Assembly (NCBI RefSeq): GCF_040954835.1
Contig: NC_090696.1
Location: 72,353,722-72,417,721 of the forward strand
From: Lepisosteus oculatus
Taxonomy: Eukaryota > Chordata > Actinopteri > Semionotiformes > Lepisosteidae
Length of the DNA: 64,000 nt
Reading direction: 5' to 3'
Shown: positions 1 through 12,180 of the stretch, piece after piece
Numbering within the stretch: the stretch's first letter is position 1
How the letters are laid out: every line of letters starts with the position of its first letter
Notes under the pieces: generated by a model
Databases searched by the model: none
Told to the model about the DNA's origin: nothing
Seen by the model: only the letters and a program-made list of their open reading frames with translations
Made by a program: the position numbers and the translations under genes

Positions 1-1529
1 GCTGGGTGGGTAGGAGCAACTGGAATAAAGTACCTCGCTTAAGGGTACAACAGCAGAGTCTGGAGCAGGGACTTGATCCCATAACATATCGGCTCCACCC
101 ACTTCTACGCTTTTCCCAAGGACACACACCACACTACACAATACACATAAGACATTCCCACAATACTCTCCCGTATCTTACTCACTCTCAGAGAAAGTAC
201 TCACTTGTCTCTGTTGCTGAGGTGCTCCGTACCATCTGTATTGCTGCATCTTTGCCTGCAGAAGAAATCTTTCTTTCATCACTCTGGAAAATGTGGTGTG
301 CCAAAAATGGGGAGCCCCTTAATTGCAGTTAAAACACGAATCCACCCAGCATTTAAATTGCATGTGTAATGTTTCTTCTTAAAGAATGCTAATAGCTACG
401 GATAGCTTTAGCATCTGCAATGCGTTGATTTAGGCATAAATTCTGTAGATTTGATTGCTCTATCCATATAAAGGTATTTTCCATTTAAATAAGTGGTATT
501 TGGGAATTTAGAATGGGTTACTAGCATGAAAAAGAGTTTCAAGGTTTACCTCATGACTATCACTAAAAGCACCAGGAACAATCTGTTAAACATAAAAAGA
601 GTTAGTTTTCAAAAAGTAATGCTTTTGCCAATTACAGTATGTCATCCAGACATATTTACCAAATGCTTATAGTGCTAATAAAACTTGAAGGATGTTTTGG
701 CTTCTTTTTGACACTTAAAGGAGATTACACCACACACTGTGATTTGCATATTTGAAAAATTGTTTGACATTTCCGTGTGAAGCTCTACGCTCAAAACCAT
801 GGTTCCTACTGTTCTAAAAAACACTGAAAAGAATTCAAGAATTCTCAGACTGATCTGTGAAGAAGCACATTGTATTGCATAAACCTTTCAGTTTGAGATG
901 CCTGTTCAAATTATAAATTATAAGTGTCAATTATTGCAAACTACTATTCCAATTATTGCTTGGAAGCCTGTCCAAGTAAGCAGCTCAATGATATAAGCAG
1001 TGAGCATAGTAAACAACATAATATTGAATAGAACATATGTAGGTTTACACTAATGTCTGGCAAGGAAAAGAGATAGAGGTGTGAACCTCTAATTTTCTTA
1101 GTAGGTGTTCCTAATATACTTTAGGAACACATGTGGTGGGGGTAAGTATATAAATATATACAGGTATATACAGTATATAGATTAGATTGCATTGTTTTAG
1201 AATCTAAAAATATTTTACCCCTCAAACAAGGCTGTGAGCATCAGTAAACACTGTATAACGTTCTTCTCTCCTGAGCCAGTGCCCATTCCTGTCTTGTAAT
1301 TGATTGATTTGTTTCCAGGTCTAAAGGATATCCCTTGCCACTTATTTGTATGCGTGTTATATAGACAGATGCTCAGTTGTTTTGTTATTTACCCCATCCT
1401 CATTGATTAATATGTTAACTTGTTTAGAAATTGTTTCACAAAGATGACCTAAGGATAACCAATTGTGAGACTTACTGGAAAGGCCAGCGATGTGCCCAGA
1501 AAGCACAGGACCAATAACGCAATCTTCAT
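1..1529 (-). CDS. SCPP gene A, P/Q-rich SCPP, 5' part (runs off left edge)
   Basis: This is the amino-terminal part of a secreted SCPP protein. The start ATG is at 1529. The exon to 1476 encodes MKIALLVLCFLGTSLAFP, a classic signal peptide, and is followed by a GTAAGT donor. Its acceptor is at 1544 or 1530. Two further phase-0 exons are visible: 582-550 (IVPGAFSDSHE, AG acceptor, GTAAAC donor) and 19-1, which begins LLPTQ after a TTCCAG acceptor and leaves the window. The second exon ends in S-H-E, an S-x-E site for the Golgi kinase FAM20C. A non-coding exon 1 probably ends at the GTAATA donor at 1926, because neighbouring genes have the same layout. Further exons between 1476 and 582 may have been missed. 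The signal peptide is secure; membership of the P/Q-rich SCPP group is inferred from the matching architecture of the neighbours. Confidence 0.8.
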
Positions 1530-2027
1530 CCTGCAAAATTGCACCTGAAAAGAAAAACATTGTGATCCTGATTAAGTGTCATTTTCTTCTGGTAAGGGTG
1601 GTAAGATTTTGAGTACATAAATAATAATACTGGCCGTGCATGTGTATAAAACTAAAAGTTAAGAATTTTACTTTCTTGTTGGCCAGGTTTCTTGTTCGTT
1701 TAAAATAAAACATTTGACAGTAAGAAATTACAGAACTAACTTAAACATTTAGACTTTTGAAAACAAATTAGTTTAACACAAGCCATATGTACAGTATGTG
1801 TGCGACTGACACTTGAAATAATTTTAATATCATAACTTAATGGTTTCAGTATACTTTATGACAAAACCAAAGCTGTTACCATGAAGGTGAATCATAAGGT
1901 TTCTGATCAGTATAATTAGATATTACCTTGCCTTGTTGAATACGAAGCCTGTCCGAGAGCAGAAAACAGATCAATGAGGGTTTACATAAAATAAATAAAA
2001 TAGATTTAGAGTCTCTTATGCTCTTCT

Positions 2028-2092
2028 GCTTGCATTGGAGTTATCTGAGAAGGGCAGAATTTAAACCCTGTTCTGTTTCGGAAGGAACCAAT
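2028..2092 (-). promoter_or_regulatory. Promoter of SCPP gene A (CCAAT + TTTAAAT)
   Basis: On the minus strand, ATTGG (inverted CCAAT, 2092-2088) is followed after 22 bp by TTTAAATT (2065-2058), a TATA-like box. Transcription should start about 30 bp downstream, near 2030, giving a non-coding exon 1 that ends near 1927. Genes B, D and E have the same pair with the same spacing. The CAGGG immediately before the TATA-like box is identical in gene D. Confidence 0.65.
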
Positions 2093-3939
2093 CACAGTTT
2101 AGCTTACAGGCTGTGACACAGTTCAAATTGTAGTTTTGTTAACATTTCATTACTCCTGAGAACTCAGCTAAGGATTAAACATGTAAATTACTCCATTATG
2201 TATAATTATACAGTATAAGATTCTGCTTATTGGACAAGCTCTACCAGATACAGACATACAGTGTGTGTTTAATATTTTGCAAGTTGATGGATAAGAGATG
2301 TTTCCTTATTTTACATGTTTATCAATTATATCTTCTTTAATGAAATTAAAATTGAAAGTTTGAATACTCTCCAACATTGTATATATTTAAAACATTTTTT
2401 ATGCTCTAAATTATAAAAATAAAACAATAAGAGTCGTTATCATCATCATTTTTTGTAGCATTTTGTAATACAGTTCAATAATAAGCCATTTATGTACATT
2501 TCAAATACAGCAAATATATAGTAGATGAGCTGTAGATAGACTAGTTATAAACACAGTTAGGAATGTCTGTCATGTTACCTTGGTATAATATGTGTGTTGC
2601 AATACTGTATGTAAACACAGTATAGGACCTCTGAGGGGAATATGACCATCAAACACTCACCATTTTTGTCTGTAACACTTACAGTACTAACTTTTATGCA
2701 TATTTGCAACTAGTATTAAGAAAATGTTTCGATTTGCTTTACAGACAGGTTGAACACTGATGTAACAGCCAAGCCATTCAAAAAAAAGAACAACTAACCC
2801 TCGTGACTGTGGATCTGGTTAGCCTACAGGAAATGATGACCATTGCCACTAATTAGTCCATTTAAGAGCACATCATTTTATCCACATCCTACGGTCGATG
2901 GATGATGTGTAAATGTTATGTAATGTGTGGCAGTGAATCAAAAATATTTTTTGTTTGTTTTTAGGGACAGACTGATTTTTGCTTTTCAACAATAAAAAAA
3001 TTCACACAATTGGATCTCCTGCATGAAGAGATACGGTAAACAAAATCCCTTGAATGGCTCAAAGCACCAGAAACACTCTAAAACCTAAGATTTTTGTATC
3101 TTTTAAACAAATAAAAATGCTTGTAGTGAGCATAATATAAAAATATATATTAAGGATTACTGTCTTTGCACTCTGCATCGGTTATGTGTCAATACTTATT
3201 TTAACTACAGATCATTGGTTATACAAACCATATTTAACCACCCCTCTCAATTATCGAGCCCTATATTACAACAGTATGCTGGAAATGATGAGTTCCTTAA
3301 ACATTGTTGGTCTAATTGACTCTTACACTCTGCAAAACTACCTTTTCTAGGAGGCTAAAAGATGCTTCCCAGACCCACGTTGAATGGAAACAGTACTAAC
3401 CAATTCATCAGATTGCAGGGATTTTTTTAATTTTCCATTTTCTCAGGCTAGAAATATGTGCAGAAATAATGATTGTGCATTGCTGTGAAATTGTGTTTCA
3501 AAATGAAGGATTAGGGCTTTCCACACCAGACAGCAGGATTGCTGCTGTTATACCCTTGAGCAAAGTTCTTTACCTGAATTGCCCTCCTGTGTAAGTGGCT
3601 AATTTTCCAGGTTGTTATTGTAAAAGGTAATTTATTTCTAGGGGATTTATCTGGTTTAATTAAAGAATAACAAATATCATAAAATAACACAGTATTTTAT
3701 ACCGGACTTTATATAAATTTTGTAGCCATTTCCAGTAATTATTGTGAATGTCGCATTAAGCTGCGTGGAAAACATTTGGTTCCACTATGGGAACAGACCT
3801 CATGTTTACGCTTTCTGTTCATATTTACAGTGCCATTAGGTTTGGTTTGGCAATCGATTTTGGAATAATAGCTCCTATCTTCCTCTGTGGAGAAAGCATA
3901 ACACCAAAAACACAGAAGGCACTGGAGTGTTATTTGCAG

Positions 3940-4940
3940 GAGCAAGTTAAACCCGACTTTTAAGAAGCAGGAGTCCCTTAAAGTAGACTGAACGAGTTCC
4001 AATTTGCTCCTGGCCTTTGCTAGGATGTGAGTGAGGCATGTGCAAGGGATCATCTCACTCCTCTCCTGGGGTCCTTGCACTGGCTTCCTGTTCAATTTCA
4101 ATATCACTTTAAAACCCTCCTACTTACTTTCAAGACTCCACAATATACAGTATGTCTCCCCTGTCTGGCTGTGTGTTCAATATGTTCATCTGCGCTTTGT
4201 GGGTGACAGGGCATGGAGTTGCTACAGTATGTCCCAACTTCAAAAGAAATCAGGGAATCAGATGCATTACTTATATCTAGGTAGTGCCTAAAAGCATACT
4301 TTTATCATTTTTTCTGCTTCTGTATCTGCTTTCTTTTCTTGTATTTGCAATATTCTCTGTGTGGATTGTAAAACTCGTTGAGATTATGCTGTGTTTATTA
4401 TTGTTATTCATTGCTAGTTTCTTAGTGATCCAAGGAGTTCATCATTTCTTGAAGGATTCCAGCAAACATTGCACGCTATCCTTAAGGACAGAGAAGTGAA
4501 GTAGGGTGAATAAAATCATTTGCATGTATTAACCAATCCCCAAAAGAATGTCGCTCTCCGTTATTGACACAGCACTCACTGAATAACACTCTACATCGCT
4601 CCAGAATTCGGACCCACATGAAATGTGAGATAAAGCTACCAAAATTTGATAGAGCTGAGCTTGTTCTTCTAGTCACTATGGGTGAGAGAGCCTTGTCTGT
4701 CTCTGTTCCTCACTTGCAGAGTGACCTCCCTTTCTCATCTCAGACAAGCAGTTTCAACTGTGGCCTTTAAAAAGATCTTAAACCCTTCTCTACCTGCAGG
4801 CCTAACAACATCCAGTAGCATAAATTATTTCATTACCTTTCTTCTTCCTTCTTAGTAATTTTTAAGTACCTTGACTTCTCTTTTAGCATTTTTATGTGAA
4901 GCACATTGAGATTCACTGTAGTGAAATGTGCTATATAAAT
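3940..4940 (+). mobile_element. L2-like LINE relic, 3' end
   Basis: Decayed plus-strand fragments recall the C-terminal part of L2/Rex-type reverse transcriptase ORFs. The stretch near 4075-4125 reads close to the familiar LHWLPV..RI.FK.L block, with shifts. A block near 4679-4715 (GERALSVSVPHLQSDLP) corresponds to the GDRAFSV.AP.LWN.LP block of that family. The region ends in a typical LINE/SINE tail near 4900-4940 (AAGCACATTGAGAT... then GTGCTATATAAAT). Stops and frameshifts show it is dead. Confidence 0.65.
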
Positions 4941-5889
4941 TAAGTGTACTGTTATTATTTGTATTTGTATAAATATGTCTGATGTTAATATACTAACTGG
5001 GCTCAGTACTATAGTAGACAACGAAAATTTCTAGAGATTATGTATGCTTACTGCGAAACTTTTTGCAGGCTAATTTTTTTCAGCCAACAAGACTTTGCTT
5101 AACTACTATCTAGCTTTTAATATACCTTGAACTATATGTCTAACAGCTCTAAAACTGCAAAAATCAAGTACTGGCAAATTTGTCTGAGTAAAACAAAAGA
5201 CAATTTTCTTGATAAGGGTGGCGGAGCGTAAATTATGCATTTTGCAATAGATGTTAAACACAGGTCTAAAAGAACATCCTTACAATATGCTGATCTGCTG
5301 TGAGGCCAAAAAGCATCATCAGTTAGTTGAATAGGATGTCAGTAGAATGAGCGATACATAGGAATCGTCAATGTTTTAAGGGCTATTTAAATTTTCAAAG
5401 GGGGAGGAAGAATTGTTGTGTAGATGTTCATATGCCTAGCTCAGAATGCAGGGGGAAGTGTAGCATTATGGGACAGCAAGGAACCAGTTCTGAAAGAGTT
5501 CTCTGAAAGAGTCACGAACTTGTAACATTCACTAGGAATAACTGCACAATCTGCTGGGGACTGTACGCTGAGTGAAAAATCTGTACAGAATGGTGTGCAT
5601 GGGCTAAAAAAGGATACTTGGGAATGTGCAATGGAGGACATCCCGGGTGGACAGTTTCTGCTGCCCCAGAGGGTAGTGTTCACAACTGGCTGAGGGACCC
5701 GGGCAATCTTGTCATCTTGTTAGGAGGGCCTGCACAACCTGGTGAAGTCATGGCACAAGAGGGCACGTGAGGAAAACACTGTTCACATTGCCCGTGGAGC
5801 AAAATGCATACCTCATCTTCAATTTTGCCTTACTTATTGACTCACTTTCATTTTGGGCATTGATGAAATCACAGAGTTTCCCCCTAGAC

Positions 5890-6165
5890 CAGGTCTTTCC
5901 AGTGCTGGTCCCACAGGGCTTGTACACCAGCAGGTTGGTTAGGTTCCTTTAAAAGAACTGACTTCCTTTTTATAACTGTTCTTTCTAATTCTGGGTTGCA
6001 GAAGATGCTGGAAAGGGCACAAGGCAGGGTGCACCCAGGATGGGATGTTAATCCTGAAGTTTTTTATTTGGTCCAGTTAAGCAAATGGTCGTTTAAAGCT
6101 GAATGAATACCTGCAGACTGACCCTGCAGGACAAAGATTGAACACTTCTGCCTTAGATCAACAGT
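5890..6165. mobile_element. hAT-like miniature element with nested repeat
   Basis: The ends resemble the common fish hAT-type miniature elements. The left end reads TTTCCAGTGCTGGTCCCACAG. The right end, read on the minus strand, is CAGAAGTGTTCAATCTTTGT followed by CCTGCAGGGTCAGTCTGCAG. A short dispersed repeat (GCACAAGGCAGGGTGCACCC, about 5995-6050) sits inside. No transposase is present. Confidence 0.45.
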
Positions 6166-7279
6166 ATTCGAGTCTTTTCTCTCATTAATCTGGAATCTTT
6201 TTAACATAATCTTCTAAATTAAAAATAAATGTTTGGTAAATTAGACCACTTACATGTACTCTATAAATGCATTATAATAGTGGGTGATTTTGTGGGTTTA
6301 AATTTTAACAAAAATGTAAATACAGAAATTGTATTTTATCCCTTTTAGGTCTTGTTATAACTTTTAGGTCAAAGAGGAAGTAGATTACTTATTGCATAAG
6401 ACTTGTTTTTGTTCTGTAAAGTTCCAACATCTATCCACTTAGATATTTTCTCTCTTTGAGAGTTGGTGTAGATAATTGCTATATCTTCTAAAAATCAGGC
6501 ATCCATTTTCTGCATTTGTTTTAAAAATGGACTCCCTTTAGACATACAGTATGTGTTTCATTATTAGTCACTTCATATTTTTGAACATTTGTTAAAAACA
6601 TTTAAAGCCTGTTTTCCTAACAACAGTAGTTTTTGCTAATTAAACACGTGCAGTACAACATAATCACTTTTTTTTTAAAAAGCAACAACAACCATAAACT
6701 GCTGTGTTCGGGGTTTGCAATACATCTTACAAGGCAAAAATTCTTTCATAGGTCTGAGAAGACAGACTGGCAGTGGGATAACTATAATTCATACACAATA
6801 AATATAAAAGTAGATGCTTTTTGCTTGTGCTGTACTGTTACTATGTTATTATACCTATAGTGTTAAGACTTTGCAAAAGGCATGCAACATTTTCATTATC
6901 TGCTGCTCTCAAAATATGCTGAGAGGAAGAAAGAACAATGAAGGGAAATGCTTTTTCTTTCTTTTGAACTCCAGTTTCCAGATTGTTTCACATTTTAAGT
7001 TAACATTTCATTAAGCACAGTGCTATACCACATTATTTTAGAATATGCAGTTCATAGTGCATAGATCATTCTGTTGACAGAACAAAGATCCTGGGATACT
7101 GTATATTATACATGTTATATGCCCCCTTGGGCATATAACTGATGAACTATCACTGTTAATGGAAAAAGATAGATTTTTTGATCATTCACAGAATATTTCA
7201 CAATCGCAAGTGTATTTTAAACATTTTTGTCAATAAGATCAGAATCACATTTTATTAATTAGAAACAGCCACCAATTTG

Positions 7280-8041
7280 CAACTTGTTTGAAGATACTAA
7301 TCTTCAGCATTTGAATTTTATTTGGGAAATTCGATCAGTGGCTGGGAAATTGTGCCTCAGTGTCCCAATGACTACAGATTTTTGCATCCAGCCATTTATA
7401 GTAATGGCTCAATCAAATGGAGGGTTTTCAAAGCCAAGCCCACCAAGCACAGAGGCACTTGGAAGGACTAGAGTCTAGTTGGTACCCCATTGCATTACTG
7501 AGCTCACACACATACGCAGAAGTGCGTTGTAGGGACAAGGCCTATTGTTCCACTTAGAATTAAGTGTTATTAAAGATTTCCAATAATCTTTGTGCTGCCT
7601 TGACTGGTCAGTCTGGCGCCCATCTGACCCATTATCAAGCCGTATCAAGGTTGAACAGTACAATGATACTGTTGCATAGTGCAGATGGGCTCCATCATGT
7701 CTGTACTTTTTCTTCTAAAAAACCATGGGGCGAAGGTCCACTATCTATCACCCAAAGGAAGATCCACCAATTAGGATCTGCAAGTAGGATACCAGAACCA
7801 AACCTGATAGCATCTCAGCCAGTCATCAAAATTGTGATGTCGTACCCTCAAAGCAAGAACTCAGATAATTTTCAGTGGTTAACTCACTGGCCCAATATCT
7901 CTCCAACTGAAATGGCAATCTGACTTTTCCAACCAAGCAGTCTGAGTCAGGACTAAGAACTTTTCTCTGAGATGCCAAGCAGTCAATAAAGTGCAAGGTG
8001 TTCTTCCTGGAACAGAAGAAATCTTGCGTTGACGAACCCAC
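7280..8041. other. Unrecognised stretch with overlapping open frames, possible decayed repeat
   Basis: Open frames occur on both strands (plus 7564-7923, 119 codons; minus 8041-7826, 71 codons) in sequence that is less AT-rich than its surroundings. I recognise no protein domain, signal peptide or SCPP-type exon. The codon content looks non-selected. A decayed transposon is the most likely explanation, but no family is evident. Confidence 0.25.
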
Positions 8042-10355
8042 TATTATTTTCGCCTGATCAACAAAAAAAGACTGTTAGACACTTCGTTTTTGTCAACATT
8101 AAATATCGGAATACATTCTTTTCAAAAGTTTAATTTAATTTAAAAAATGTATAAAGAACCAAGCTATAGCCAGGACAAACCGAATTCTCCCCACCTGACT
8201 GTTTTTAAAGATTGAAGTTCGACAAGAAGCTCATTTTAGCAGAGCTGCCTAAGAACCAACGCAAGCTGTCCAGCAACCCAAAGCAAAGCTCTACTCTTTT
8301 ACTCTCCTCTCCTCACATGGGGTCACCATAAATAAATGTACCTGTAGGTGAGGTGGGGTTTTAATTTACTGTCACAATTTCTAATTATTACAGTCAATTA
8401 AAACTCCACATCACCTACAGGGGAAATTTGGAAATGCCCATTGACCTGGACAGTCTGTCTTTGAACTGTAGGAGGAAAGCAGAGTACTTGGAGGAAACAC
8501 ATACAGTACCTGTACAGAAGCCATCCAGTCCAGAATCAAGCCCAGAACTCAGGACACAGCACTGTGTGTTAAAAGCCATGCCACTATACCACACTTTCAG
8601 ACTTATATTGAGCAAAACTGCTTTTCAAATTATCAGACCTCTTATAATATGAGAATGAAAAGATCCCTCAAAATGTCATTGTAAGATGTAAGGCTGTAAT
8701 TATAATGACCTGACACAGCTTAGATATATGAAGTATATAAAGTGAGTAAAGAAAGATGTAGAACTATACAATTTCAAAGAGTATGGGGAGATGTACTGCA
8801 ACCTTTGGATGGAATTTGAATGTATAGACAATGGTAAGAGGTTGTGATTATTGTATTACATAAGAAGTTGTACTCATTACTTATTTGTATATTTTCCGAT
8901 GTCATTATATTTGTATGTCAAGGTTTTTTGCCTTAATTCTTTTAAAATAATAAAAAAATGTTATTAAAATAAAGAGAGTTAAGTAGAATGATCTTCTGTT
9001 TGCAATTTCCAACAGCTTTGCCTCTTTCCTCTTCCATTAAATTCAACCTAGTTTTAGTCATGTTGCTGTGTATGGCATGTGTGAAAGACATTAACACATA
9101 CTGTACAGTAAAGACTAATGGGCTTACATTCAGTTTTGAAAGCCCAGGTTCACTTACTATTGTCATGAGCACATACAAATAAAACCATTGCTGACTGTCA
9201 CAGAAAATGTTTGCCATGAAATTTGTTTAATCAAAAGGGGGATTTAGATGCCTTTTCCATTCTTAGAAGATACTCACTGTGAAGGAAAACGTTGAGTTTC
9301 GTATGTGGCAACATCTACAGTACATAGTCTGTACCACAGGTTCATGGGACTACAAAAGCAAAGCTATCTCAAACATGACAGCGCCTCTCAGCAACAAGGT
9401 TCATACCACGCAACAAGCTCTCAGCTCTAAGACCAGTGGGTCCCTGAACATAGAGACACTTTACTTTTTTTACATTAGTTTAATCATTGTGTAAATGGAA
9501 AATGGTGCAAATGCACCTGTAGAGAAATGGAATCGCAGTCATTCTTAAAGTAGGGAGAAATGGCAGACTTGTGTGCCCTGATACTTTAATGATGGCACCG
9601 ATGGCGCCTTCTGCTGAAGGCGTATTTAGAAATCTAGTATCTAGACATTTCTGCAATGGTACTGTATATTTGTTGATTCCATATCTACCAGTGTCATATC
9701 ATGTCACATTTTACTGGACTGAATGTAAAACGTCTTACTAATGAAGAGGCATTGTGATAGTGCTTATTTTGTATTGCAGCACAATGAATCCACCAGTACA
9801 GTACTGTAAATAGCACACCCATGAGCTACTGTGTGTGCAATTTGATAGAGAGCAAACCTAGAGATGTTTGATTTTTCAAAGAAATACATACCCAACTTTT
9901 AGCTGCCAAACAACTAGCTTTTTTTCCTTGTACACAGGCTTGCTGGATGAAAGGAATGTGTTGGCAAGTTACTGGTGGTGCTCCTACACAGAAAACTATG
10001 TTTTGTTAACAAAACAGGAAGTCACTATTAATTGTTAATTAAAACTTGACAAAACAGTCAGCTCTTTGAGATTATGTGGTGAAATGGGACCTTCTCATAA
10101 GCATGTTTCATTTTGTTATGGGAGAAAATTTCATGAGTACGCCTTCATTTTTCTTTAATGAAATTCCCATAGCAAATTTGCTAAATTGATTGGAGGTTTT
10201 TGTCTATTACATGGCTAAAGTTATATCAATCCAACCAACCAAACAGATTGGGAATCCTTCAGTTGTACCGATGGAACCACAAAGTCACCAAAATAGTTGT
10301 GCATAGGATTAACTGGGCAAGCTTTACTGTGTCTTACTGTATCTCTTCAGCACAT

Positions 10356-10589
10356 TTACACATCAATTAATCTGGTTAAACTGCTCAAGATGAATAATTC
10401 ATACTTTTTGATTAAATCTACCACATTGAAGTCTTGAATGAACATCTTTGCCAGGTCCTTCATTTCGTTTCCTTCCTGCCAGTACATCAGGTACGACACC
10501 TGAAGACCTGCTCTTGCCTCATCTCGGAGGTTAGGCTGGGCTAAGTTTTGGATCAGAGACCTGGCAGGTAAGGTTTCCTCATCCTGGTC
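10356..10589 (-). pseudogene. Orphan coding-like fragment of 77 codons, not SCPP
   Basis: The minus strand is open from 10589 to a TAA at 10356, with a stop immediately upstream and no initiating ATG at its start. The translation looks like a folded helical protein: an acidic and amphipathic run including ARAGLQVSYLMYWQEGNEMK, then DLAKMFIQDFNVVDLIKKYE. This composition differs from the P/Q-rich SCPP exons nearby. There is no clear acceptor at the 5' edge. I do not recognise the family. It may be a decayed retrocopy, a captured exon or the last exon of an unseen gene. Confidence 0.4.
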
Positions 10590-11109
10590 TTATCCAGCCT
10601 CCTGTCTCTTCTCATTTTTGTTTCAGGCCCGACTGGAATATTTCTGGATTGGCAGCGTTATTGTTTCCCATGGGACTTGTTTGTTGGGGTCTGGAACAAG
10701 TTACAGATTCCTGTTGTTAAACGCGATACCCTGGTTTCTTTCAAGGCTTCTTTCTGGATTTGTTGAAAACCATGTTTTCAAATTTATAATGTGGTACACA
10801 TGCTTTGCTTTGAAGACTGTGTCCCACATTATATGATTATATTAAATTAATATAGATTATAGATTAAATGAAAGTTGTCATTGAAATAAAGCCCAGGTCA
10901 GACCTTATTAATAGATACACCAGTGTTTTTAATTCACACAACAGGATAAAATTCTTTGAATCTTACCCCCTAATCCTCAAACACATAGTTTGTAGTAAGG
11001 TGTATTCAAGAAAAAAGTCCTTACAACAACATTTACTGTATCTTTCCCTTATGAATCTAACTTTCGCATTAGTGAATGTTATCGAAAGAGAAATAATAGA
11101 AAAAAAACA

Positions 11110-11637
11110 TTTTTGATGGACTTAAACTTTATTTCTAGGCACATCATATTTTTCAAACAGCTTAAAAACATTTTTAAATAGCTGGACATTTCTATTATCA
11201 CATTTAACACACCATGATGGAAAAAATAACGACCGCATTTGCTTTTGCACTATTGCTCACATATACATACTGTTCGTCACAAAAGCATTAAATAAGCCTG
11301 AAGAAATTAATGTTAATCAGCGCGTTTATAAACGACCATGCTTTCCAGATCTTACTACTTCCTGTTTCAGTCACATTTCTAAAGTTACATACGTGTAAAA
11401 GGAGCAGTCACATTATTTTTTTTTAAACAGAGAGCTAAATTCTAAAAGCAGAACAAATACGCAGTGACGCTCTAGGCTGCTTATCAATATTCTTCTTTTT
11501 CTACTTGAATCATTATCAAGAGGAAAAGAAAATACGAGGTCGAGCCGAGGATGTGTACGCGCCAGACGAGTAGAAGCACTTCAACATCTTGAATCAGTCG
11601 GAAGACCAGCTTCGCAGCATATCGGTCAAGACACCGT
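11110..11637 (-). terminator. Non-coding last exon and poly(A) signal of gene B
   Basis: A CTTGTAG acceptor before 11637 opens an exon with no reading frame continuing the protein. AATAAA lies on the minus strand at 11133-11128, so cleavage is expected near 11110. The stop codon is one exon earlier, in exon 13. Stop codons outside the last exon are known in several SCPP genes. Confidence 0.55.
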
Positions 11638-12180
11638 CTACAAGAACGAAAAGTTATTTACTTAAAAATGTGAAGAATAAAAACGTCTGTTGATAAACCT
11701 TCGGAATTCCGCCATCACATCTGCACAATCGCAACCTTGTGCCAAGAATGGTCGTAAAAGTAGTTTTGTATCAAACCCTTTTAACTTAAAAAAGAGACAC
11801 ATAGTGTACATTATCTTTGAATGGTCTTTTCTTGATTGGTTGTTTAGCATACTCCGTAAATCGGACGATATAAATACAATATTCCAAATGATACACTCAA
11901 GACTATACTAGTAAGAAAAGAAGTGCACAGTCAACCTTTGTTTTTAACAACTGACTGATTACTTGCAACAAAGGTGGTCTCATATTTTAAAAATGTGCAA
12001 GTTTAATTAAAAACAATCATCAGGGAAATGTTTAAACTGAACGGAGGTAACAGGAAATGCTTTTTCATTAAAGGTATTTAAACAATTTAGAAAAAAAATG
12101 TTAGCAGTTTTTTCATGTTAAAATGTAAAACATGTCATGTTAATTTCGCATAACGTGGCCTTAGGTGATTACTTACGGTA

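Larger units (their letters stand above)
2100..11100. other. Intergenic interval between gene A and gene B
   Basis: This stretch of about 9 kb has no gene I can support. It contains an L2-like LINE relic, an hAT-like miniature element, an unrecognised frame near 7.3-8.0 kb and an orphan coding-like fragment near 10.4 kb, each listed separately. The rest is AT-rich with frequent TACAGTA/TACTGTA words and no signal-peptide exon on either strand that I could find. Confidence 0.6.

Noticed and set aside
1240-1340. Possible extra exon of gene A reading TWKQINQLQDRN
   Set aside because: The acceptor is fair, but the donor (GTTATA) is poor and the composition is not SCPP-like.
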